This document shows, piece after piece, positions 1 through 4,694 of a stretch of 5,640 nt of DNA. Source of the DNA: Pseudomonadota bacterium (GTDB lineage Bacteria; Myxococcota_A; Bradymonadia; UBA4248). The DNA lies in contig WQTY01000162.1 of NCBI GenBank assembly GCA_009786045.1, positions 1 through 5,640 on the forward strand. Direction: 5' to 3'. The translations under genes were made by a program, and so were the position numbers. The first letter of the stretch is position 1, and each line of letters starts with the position of its first letter. The notes beneath the pieces are model-generated. The model saw nothing but the letters and a program-made list of their open reading frames with translations. It ran no database searches and was not told the DNA's origin.

Positions 1-29
1 CGGCCCGCAACGCCCGCTTTCGGTTTTTT

Positions 30-240
30 GTGGGGGAGCCAGCTCCCCCACACCCCCTGCGATACTTCGTATCGCTTGTGGATAAATGGTGAAATCATTC
101 GTTCTTTGGCTAAAATACTCGTCTCTTGGGAAAATTTATCGCTTGCGAAGAGGATAGGGTTTTAGAATTCGGCGGCCTCGCACCCCCTGTCCGGGCGTAA
201 CGCACTACGCCCTACAACGCATTACTTGGGTAGAATGCGA
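30..240 (+). repeat. Composite palindromic repeat, copy A (two units)
   Basis: Unit 1 begins with hairpin H1 at 30-51 (arms GTGGGGGAGC and GCTCCCCCAC, 2-nt loop CA). A CCCCCTG spacer leads into hairpin H2 at 59-75 (arms GCGATAC and GTATCGC, loop TTC). A linker follows with blocks shared with copy B: GAAATCATTCGTT (91-103), TTTGGCTAA (105-113) and an 18-nt TTTTAGAA...GGCC block (160-177). Unit 2 has a decayed H1, a CACCCCCTG spacer (181-189) and hairpin H3 at 193-212 (arms GGGCGTA and TACGCCC). A last inverted pair, CGCATT/AATGCG, ends near 239. The right boundary is approximate. Confidence 0.8.
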
Positions 241-299
241 AGACAGGCGTTCGTTCTCCTCCCCCGCATAAAAGCCGAGCGTATCGCAGATAGCGAGGC

Positions 300-333
300 G
301 GGCGAGCCGTATGGCGCAAGCCATAGGCCGCCC
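300..333. repeat. Imperfect hairpin capped by a GCAA tetraloop
   Basis: The arms are GGGC-(GA)-GCC-(G)-TATGGC and GCCATA-GGC-(C)-GCCC around a GCAA loop at 316-319. A GNRA-class loop closed by C-G is characteristic of stable RNA hairpins. Just upstream, 283-298 can form a second weak hairpin (TATC/GATA core with a GCA loop). No T tract follows on either strand, so this is not an intrinsic terminator. It lies about 85 nt before the Shine-Dalgarno site of the 431-1528 gene and could be part of its leader or another intergenic repeat unit. Confidence 0.5.
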
Positions 334-415
334 TAAATCAAAAGATCAAAAATTCGCGTCCTTTGGTTCCCGGGGGTAGGTTGCCGGGGGTGGGCCTGGT
401 GCCCAACGCACCATC

Positions 416-421
416 AGGAGG
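416..421 (+). promoter_or_regulatory. Shine-Dalgarno site that fixes the start at 431
   Basis: AGGAGG at 416-421 abuts an ATG at 422 directly, which is too close for initiation there. It lies 9 nt before the in-frame ATG at 431, a normal spacing, and that start gives a clean signal peptide. A small hairpin (GGTGC at 398-402 with GCACC at 408-412) ends four bases before the site. Confidence 0.75.
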
Positions 422-430
422 ATGCTAACG

Positions 431-1528
431 ATGCGATATACACGTCTTTTTGGGGCACTTGGGCTGGCAGTGGCCTTTGGCCAGGCGGCGCCGGCCTGGG
501 GCGAAGAGTGGCTGGCCTATGCAGGCTCGCACAATGGTGCCGAGTCGGCGGCGGATGCGGATATTCTCGCCGCCATGAGGGCGCTTGAGGAGGTGGGCGC
601 CATTCTTGGCGATCCTAAAACGTTGACCACCAACGACATTGACAGCCTGCTTGAGGCGGCGGCTGCACCTGCGAAAAGCACACCACCAGCGGCGAAGGCT
701 CAGGCGCCGGCAGCTGCAGGCCCTGCACAGGCGCCCCCGGCAGCAAGCGCAGGAAGACCGCCGGTGACGCCTGCGCAGACTCCGACGGCAGCGCTTTCAC
801 AATCGGACACAAAAGTTGTACAAAAACCAGCCACTGCAGAAACACAAAAACCAACTGCAGAAGTTGCTTCTGCTTCTCAATCCAACACAAAACCTGTCGT
901 TTCTGCAACCACTGCAGAATCTGCAAAACCCACTGCAGAAACACCTTCAGGCGCAAGTCTGGCAAAGACAACGTCCAATAAACAGACCGGAACCGCTGCG
1001 CCCGACCCATCGTCTGCACCCCAGACGCTTGCCATGGCATACATTTCGGCAATTTATCAACACAATGGCGTTGACCTGAAAAAAGCCTCGCCCAAGCGCA
1101 TGATGCCTTCCATTGGCGAGCTCTATCAGTATGCTTTCAGCCAAAAGCTCGTTTATCAGAATACGCGCCCTGCCATTGGTGATCTGGCATTTTTCCACAA
1201 TACGACTGACAGAAACCGCGATGGCCTCTGGAACGACTGGCACACGCTGGTGGGCATTGTAGAAGCCATCGACGCGGACGAAACCATTTCAGTTCTGGTT
1301 TACGAGGGCAACGAAATTCGCCGGATTCATCTCAATCTGAAGTTTCCTGAGCTCCACAAGGGGCGAAAGGGACAGATCCTCAACACCCAGATACGGGCAA
1401 ACGAAGGTTCGTACAAGGGCATCGCGTCAAAGCTCTTTGGCGGGTTTGCCAATCTGCTCGGCGATGCGACATCTGTGACGGTCATCGACAATTGGAAACC
1501 CGGCATGGAAATACAAAAAGGGAAATAG
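431..1528 (+). CDS. Secreted NlpC/P60 (CHAP-like) fold protein, probably catalytically inactive
   Basis: The 365-residue product starts with a signal peptide: MRYTR, hydrophobic LFGALGLAVAF, then an Ala-Pro-Ala cleavage motif at 20-22. A helical segment (about 24-78) and an Ala/Pro/Thr/Lys-rich linker (about 80-197) follow. The C-terminal domain (about 198-345) keeps the family's surrounding pattern: the AYISAIYQHNGVDL helix, IGDLAFFHN (249-257), DRNRDG (260-265) and VGIVEAID (274-281). Family members place the nucleophile Cys in a DC(S/T)GF motif on the first helix and a His directly before VGIV. Here those positions read Ala201 and Leu273; the nearest His is 271, and the protein contains no Cys at all. 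I infer a periplasmic or surface pseudoenzyme, perhaps a peptidoglycan-binding or scaffold protein. The assignment is by motif pattern only. The gene appears monocistronic and repeat copy C follows its stop codon. Confidence 0.8.
   Translation: MRYTRLFGALGLAVAFGQAAPAWGEEWLAYAGSHNGAESAADADILAAMRALEEVGAILGDPKTLTTNDIDSLLEAAAAPAKSTPPAAKAQAPAAAGPAQAPPAASAGRPPVTPAQTPTAALSQSDTKVVQKPATAETQKPTAEVASASQSNTKPVVSATTAESAKPTAETPSGASLAKTTSNKQTGTAAPDPSSAPQTLAMAYISAIYQHNGVDLKKASPKRMMPSIGELYQYAFSQKLVYQNTRPAIGDLAFFHNTTDRNRDGLWNDWHTLVGIVEAIDADETISVLVYEGNEIRRIHLNLKFPELHKGRKGQILNTQIRANEGSYKGIASKLFGGFANLLGDATSVTVIDNWKPGMEIQKGK
797..952 (+). repeat. 78-bp coding tandem duplication (26 residues x 2)
   Basis: Inside the linker of the NlpC/P60-like protein, residues 123-148 and 149-174 are two aligned 26-residue units. 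Each starts SQS(D/N)TK, has a central (T)TAE and a KPTAE near the end. DNA copies are 797-874 and 875-952, with the motif ACTGCAGAA occurring twice in each. This stretch is richer in A and uses AAA/ACA/CCA codons more than the GC-rich linker just before it (about 650-780). That fits a local duplication or a segment of different origin. Confidence 0.75.
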
Positions 1529-1542
1529 CGCATTTTCTTTTC

Positions 1543-1600
1543 GTGGGGGAACCCGTTCCCCCACACCCCCTGCGATACTGCGTATCGCTTGTGGGTGAAG
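1543..1600 (+). repeat. Palindromic repeat, copy C (single H1-H2 unit)
   Basis: H1 occupies 1543-1564 (arms GTGGGGGAAC and GTTCCCCCAC, loop CC) and H2 occupies 1572-1588 (arms GCGATAC and GTATCGC, loop TGC), joined by ACCCCCT. The tail CTTGTGG matches copy A. H1 differs from copy A by a paired G-C to A-T change, so the stem is kept. The unit starts 14 nt after the stop codon of the NlpC/P60-like gene, behind ATTTTCTTTTC. Confidence 0.85.
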
Positions 1601-1733
1601 TGGCAAAGTGTTATTGTATATGGCGACATTCCTCGCCCTGCAAGCAAAAGAATCGCTGTCTGACTGTGTAACGATTTAACCTGAAAACGCCATAAAGGTT
1701 TTATTTAACATACATGCAGAGAATTTTATGAAA

Positions 1734-1932
1734 CAGGCAATGCCTGTAGGAGCGTAGCATGTTACGCCCGTTAGGGAGTTCGGGGGAGCAAGCTCACGGC
1801 CGTCGAGTTCTAAAAATCACCCGTCATCTCAAGCGAGAAACTGTTCCTTAGCCAAAAACGAATCATTTCGCCCTCCCACCCACAAGCAATGCGCAGCATT
1901 GCAGGGGGTTCGGGGGAGCAAGCTCCCCCGAA
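1734..1932 (-). repeat. Composite palindromic repeat, copy B (two units)
   Basis: Read on the minus strand, H1 is at 1932-1909 (11-bp arms TTCGGGGGAGC and GCTCCCCCGAA, loop TT) and H2 at 1902-1886 (arms GCAATGC and GCATTGC, loop TGC). A linker shares blocks with copy A: GAAATGATTCGTT (1857-1869, 12 of 13 matching), TTTGGCTAA (1848-1856) and an 18-nt block at 1798-1815 (16 of 18 matching). A partial second H1 (1779-1797), hairpin H3 (1752-1767, arms GCGTA and TACGC) and a short palindrome CAGGCAATGCCTG (1734-1746) follow. It starts 13 nt after the TPR stop codon. Confidence 0.8.
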
Positions 1933-1945
1933 AAAAAAGAAAAAA

Positions 1946-2953
1946 TCACCCGCCAAGTTGGGCGATTTCTTTGAGCAGAGGCTGGTAGTGGGTAATGTCG
2001 TAGGCGATGCTCAGGGCCATTTTGGCGATTTGGGGATGTTGTTTTCGTGTGCTTTGCGCGATTGAGAGCGCCAGGTGATAAACGGTTTCGCTAGGGCCAA
2101 GGACGATGTCTGTGCCCTGGACGAGCGCTTTGACGTCGTCGGTTTTTGGCCTGGTCAGGTTGACGCCTTTGATCTTTGCCAGGGCGTTGAGCTGGGCGCG
2201 GGCCAGGGGGGATTCTTCGTAGTCGAGGCTGACGTAGACCATGGCAACGGCGAGTGACATTTTGGCCTCGAAATTGGCGAGGAATGCCTGGTTTCGGTAG
2301 TAGCGCGCGAGCATATGGCGGGTGAAGATGAGGGGGTGTGCTCTGACCATGAGGGCGCGGAGGCCGTCGAAGTCCTGTTCGAGTTTGGCGATTTCGCCGA
2401 GTTCAAACATGGCGCGCACGTCAATGGGGTTAAGGGTAAGGCAGTGGTTGAAGGCGGTGCGCGCATCCTCCAGGCGGCGCAATTCGAGCAAAATGGTACC
2501 ATACTGATAAAAAATGACCTGCGAGAGGTTCGAAACCCGGACGATGGGGCGCGGATCTTTGTCCTGGGCGCGAAAGAGCATTTCCTCAAAGGGGTGGCTG
2601 AAGGCCAGGCGCCGCTGCTTGGGATCATCTTTTGGCGTCAGATCACCGGTGATTTCGGCAAAGAGGCTGGCGGCCGCTTCGAAGTTGCGTTCCTTCGCCA
2701 GCATTTGTGCCTGGGTGAGCTTGTTATGAAAGTCGGTGATGGCCTGGGAGAGTTTTTCTGTGAGTGCCTGGACATCGGCGTCCGGGTACTCTGCGGCGGC
2801 AAAATGCGCGATGGCGCTGAGAGCGGCCATATCTTCGGGCGAATCTGAGAGCGTCGCACAGAAATCTCTGAGAATTTGCAGATTATGTTCTTTGTCGTCG
2901 GTAAACCTGGCCTTCAGGCCATCCAGGGTTTGCTTCAGTTCTTCCGGGGTCAT
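1946..2953 (-). CDS. Cytoplasmic tetratricopeptide-repeat (TPR) protein
   Basis: The 335-residue product is predicted to be helical throughout, with no signal peptide or membrane segment. The clearest TPR unit is residues about 146-178: the YQYGTILLELRRLEDARTAF pair of helices followed by LNP. A second helical unit continues at about 180-200 (FELGEIAKLEQDFDGLRALM). An earlier TPR-like pair sits at about 74-101 (AQMLAKERNFEAAASLF). Residues 212-246, with LARYYRN and a later VYVSLDYEES, recall a TPR family I have seen in unrelated phyla (from memory, not checked). TPR proteins usually act as protein-binding scaffolds; the partner cannot be inferred. GAGG lies four bases before the ATG. The gene follows the Tol-type genes on the same strand, 121 bp away with repeat copy D between, so it may be a separate transcript. 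Unlike CpoB/YbgF, the periplasmic TPR protein of tol-pal operons, it has no export signal. Confidence 0.88.
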   Translation of the reverse strand: MTPEELKQTLDGLKARFTDDKEHNLQILRDFCATLSDSPEDMAALSAIAHFAAAEYPDADVQALTEKLSQAITDFHNKLTQAQMLAKERNFEAAASLFAEITGDLTPKDDPKQRRLAFSHPFEEMLFRAQDKDPRPIVRVSNLSQVIFYQYGTILLELRRLEDARTAFNHCLTLNPIDVRAMFELGEIAKLEQDFDGLRALMVRAHPLIFTRHMLARYYRNQAFLANFEAKMSLAVAMVYVSLDYEESPLARAQLNALAKIKGVNLTRPKTDDVKALVQGTDIVLGPSETVYHLALSIAQSTRKQHPQIAKMALSIAYDITHYQPLLKEIAQLGG

Positions 2954-2988
2954 GGTGCCTCAGCGTTGTAGCGATATAGGGATAAGAC

Positions 2989-3050
2989 GTAGAGACAAGG
3001 CATGCCTTGTCTCTACTTCGCAGGGGGTGTGGGGGAACAAGTTCCCCCAC
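2989..3050 (-). repeat. Palindromic repeat, copy D (single H1-H3 unit)
   Basis: Read on the minus strand, H1 is at 3050-3029 (arms GTGGGGGAAC and GTTCCCCCAC, loop TT). An ACCCCCTGCGAA spacer follows, then a perfect 28-nt palindrome at 3016-2989 whose half is GTAGAGACAAGGCA. That palindrome takes the place of H2 in copy C and has the same GTAG...CTAC design as H3 in copies A and B. The unit starts 24 nt after the stop codon of the TonB/TolA-like gene, behind a T-rich stretch. A possible TATATC -10 for the TPR gene lies just beyond it (about 2973-2978) but lacks a well-spaced -35. Confidence 0.85.
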
Positions 3051-3074
3051 GTAAACAATAAAACTGAAAATGCT

Positions 3075-4046
3075 CTAACGGATATCCTTGCCTTCGACGA
3101 CGATGGGAATCGTCTGCAGCCGCCATTCCGGCGGCGGCGGCCCAAAGCGCATGTTTCCTCCCTGCATGAACATTTTCATCGTCATCTCGATCATCCTGTC
3201 AAAGGCAGCATTTTGGCTCTTCTGAGTAAAGTCCCAACCCCAGATGGTGCCATTATCGCCAATTCTTATCCAAAGGCGCGCCGAAAGCTTTTGGAGCTGG
3301 GCCTTGGGAATGGTTGGCGGCGCATTCATCGTGTTATCGAGCCTTGCCTTGACCGACTGCAGATAGGGATCGCCTACGCCGGTCGTGGATCTGGAAAGCC
3401 TTGAGCCGTCTGGCGACCCACCCAAATCCGTCTTGCTGACGGGCCTTGCATCGTCAAAGTTGGTGGCGGCATTCAGAAGATCATCAATGCTTGGGGTTCG
3501 CCTTGCGGGCCTGTCATCCCTCCTGGGAGGTTCTGTCGTCGGTGTGGTCCTGATGACGTTTTGCTGGGTGGGTTCGGGCGTGTTGATGATGCGCGGAAGC
3601 GCCGTTTTTCGCGCATCTGAACCAAACCTCGGCGCCTCAACAATGCCGATATCCCGCAAAATGGGCACCTGGTTTTCGTCCGAGCAGGAGCAGCTTTCGC
3701 GCTGTGCCAGGAGCAGAGCATTCTTTGTCGGGTGTTCGAGAAGCAGCCTTGCACCCTCCAGCAACAGAGAACCGAGCCGGACGCCGCGCAAATCGGCGCC
3801 ACAGACCATCTCTTCGGCCGAGATCCAGTCTTCAGCCTTGACCTCTACCTGGAACAGCCTTCCATCATCAATGTAGCGGCAAAAGACGACCTTCGGCTCG
3901 GAAACCTCCTGACCGATGGGCGGCGACACTGACCCGGAACTGAAAGCAAAGAGTGCAAACATCCCGCCATTGATAAGAACGGAGAAAGCGCTGCCTCCAA
4001 TTCTTTGCCCAAACGACGGGGTATGTGGTTTTGCGTGATATGCCAT
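3075..4046 (-). CDS. TonB/TolA-like energy transducer
   Basis: The 323-residue protein has a short cytoplasmic N-terminus, one membrane helix (about 18-38), a periplasmic segment with four Cys (56, 82, 119, 121), a Pro/Arg/Thr-rich linker (about 150-225), and a TonB/TolA-type C-terminal domain (about 226-320). That domain shows the family pattern: YLQSVKARL, then LWIRIGDNGTI, then NAAFDRMIE, then PPPPEWR. It should couple the TolQ-TolR motor to an outer-membrane or envelope partner. The membrane helix reads S22-VLI-N26, aligning with TonB S16-VCI-H20 and TolA S18-AVL-H22, so Asn replaces the essential His. It lies 93 bp after tolR in the same frame, with no stop codon in between. No clear Shine-Dalgarno site precedes the ATG, and no other conventional in-frame start exists, so translation may depend on tolR. 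The linker is Pro-rich, unlike the long Lys/Ala helix of E. coli TolA, and no tolB or pal follows. The exact family name is uncertain. Confidence 0.82.
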   Translation of the reverse strand: MAYHAKPHTPSFGQRIGGSAFSVLINGGMFALFAFSSGSVSPPIGQEVSEPKVVFCRYIDDGRLFQVEVKAEDWISAEEMVCGADLRGVRLGSLLLEGARLLLEHPTKNALLLAQRESCSCSDENQVPILRDIGIVEAPRFGSDARKTALPRIINTPEPTQQNVIRTTPTTEPPRRDDRPARRTPSIDDLLNAATNFDDARPVSKTDLGGSPDGSRLSRSTTGVGDPYLQSVKARLDNTMNAPPTIPKAQLQKLSARLWIRIGDNGTIWGWDFTQKSQNAAFDRMIEMTMKMFMQGGNMRFGPPPPEWRLQTIPIVVEGKDIR

Positions 4047-4139
4047 GGCTAGTATTGCATCATTGCGAGGGCTGGTGCCTCTTTTTTGGCCGAAACAGCC
4101 CTGATGGGCCTGGCCGGGGCGCAGTGCGAAAGAATGAAA

Positions 4140-4673
4140 TTATGAGGTGACATCAAGGGCAATTGCAAAGCTTGGATTCGTGACAATATCGACGCTCTCA
4201 AGGCCAAGCGCACGCAAAGCCTGAAGAACACCCGAAACAAACCCATAGGGAGCATCGGCATCGGCCTCAAGATAGAGGCCCTCTTTCAGCATGCGCTGGT
4301 TCTGGCCAAGCGTCCTGGCAATGATATCATAGCAGGCCGCCCACTGAGAAGGTTCTCTCGACCGCGAGCAGTCGACGATGGGATCCTGGCCAGCAACTGC
4401 CGACAAACCGCGCACGACAAAAACGCGCAGGTTCCTGTCGATCACCATGACAAGCTTGGATGTATCCGGATCGGCCAGAAAGGCATTATCCGGCGTCACA
4501 GGCAGATTGAGGCTGACCAAAGACTCGGTCCTGTCCTGAACACTCTCCTGCTTTCTGGAATCCACCCGATCCTGCTCCGCAATCGCCGTCGTCACCATAA
4601 AGGTGATAAGCAGCACAAGCAAAACATCGACAAGGGGCGCCACGTTGATGTGACTGATCCTTCCGCCAGCCAT
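4140..4673 (-). CDS. tolR: TolR/ExbD-type proton-channel subunit
   Basis: This 177-residue inner-membrane protein has a short N-terminus, one membrane helix (about 11-31) and a periplasmic domain. The diagnostic INVAPLVDVLLVLLITFMV (9-27) contains Asp16, which matches the essential membrane Asp of TolR and ExbD that carries protons in the TolQ-TolR channel. The periplasmic part is longer than in E. coli TolR (142 residues), with an extra segment of about 94-117 that carries a Cys pair (Cys102, Cys114). The C-terminal part (LQALRALGLESVDIVTN) matches the usual ExbD ending. A strong GGAGGAGG site precedes the ATG, which is 21 bp after the tolQ stop codon, so the two genes are almost certainly co-transcribed. 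ExbD versus TolR cannot be decided from this protein alone; I chose TolR because its partner is clearly TolQ-like. Confidence 0.92.
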   Translation of the reverse strand: MAGGRISHINVAPLVDVLLVLLITFMVTTAIAEQDRVDSRKQESVQDRTESLVSLNLPVTPDNAFLADPDTSKLVMVIDRNLRVFVVRGLSAVAGQDPIVDCSRSREPSQWAACYDIIARTLGQNQRMLKEGLYLEADADAPYGFVSGVLQALRALGLESVDIVTNPSFAIALDVTS

Positions 4674-4685
4674 GCTCCCTCCTCC
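4674..4685 (-). promoter_or_regulatory. Strong Shine-Dalgarno site of tolR
   Basis: On the minus strand GGAGGAGGGAGC runs directly into the tolR ATG at 4673. It lies entirely within the short tolQ-tolR gap. It contrasts with the third gene of the operon, which has no visible site. Confidence 0.7.
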
Positions 4686-4694
4686 CCCCTGGCT

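Larger units (their letters stand above)
1..430. other. Intergenic region upstream of the NlpC/P60-like gene
   Basis: No credible coding region is visible here. The stretch holds, in order, a T-rich run (about 24-29), composite palindromic repeat copy A (30-240), two hairpins around 283-333, and a G-rich leader ending in the Shine-Dalgarno site of the next gene. The orientation of copy A suggests that a plus-strand gene ends just before the window, because the three copies with visible upstream genes follow a stop codon in sense. That last point is inference. I found no convincing -35/-10 pair for the downstream gene; a TAGAAT at 231-236 resembles a -10 but has no good -35 partner. Confidence 0.6.
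1529..1945. other. Convergent intergenic region between the NlpC/P60-like and TPR genes
   Basis: The two flanking genes converge here. The region holds repeat copy C at its left edge and composite copy B at its right edge, each directly behind the stop codon of its own gene. The 1600-1733 middle part is more AT-rich and I see nothing supportable in it. Minor inverted pairs such as GGCGA/TCGCC near 1623-1638 are short. No T-tract terminator is visible on either strand, so the repeats may take part in transcript ends (inference). Confidence 0.6.

Noticed and set aside
1327..1647. A 106-codon open frame on the minus strand and similar frames running into the repeats, such as 2736-3404 on the plus strand.
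   Set aside because: Both translate the repeat hairpins into the same QGVWGN-x-FPH string and overlap real genes on the other strand. Repeats read in frame explain them.
30..1932. A CRISPR array, because several similar palindromic repeats occur.
   Set aside because: The copies are irregularly spaced, lie on both strands, differ in length and have no uniform spacers; no cas gene is present.
1909..1945. An intrinsic terminator for the TPR gene made of the H1 hairpin and the adjacent A/T run.
   Set aside because: On the TPR coding strand the T run comes before the hairpin, not after it. On the other strand the hairpin is followed by A, not T.
2075..2848. Several open frames on the plus strand opposite the TPR gene (2075-2257, 2315-2848, 2514-2729).
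   Set aside because: They are antisense shadows of a well-supported gene, with no ribosome site or recognisable domain.
4047..4139. A TolR-transducer fusion by readthrough of the tolR TAA, since the 31 codons to the next ATG are open in the same frame.
   Set aside because: An open run of this length is common by chance, and a periplasmic TolR end joined to a second membrane start would be hard to assemble.
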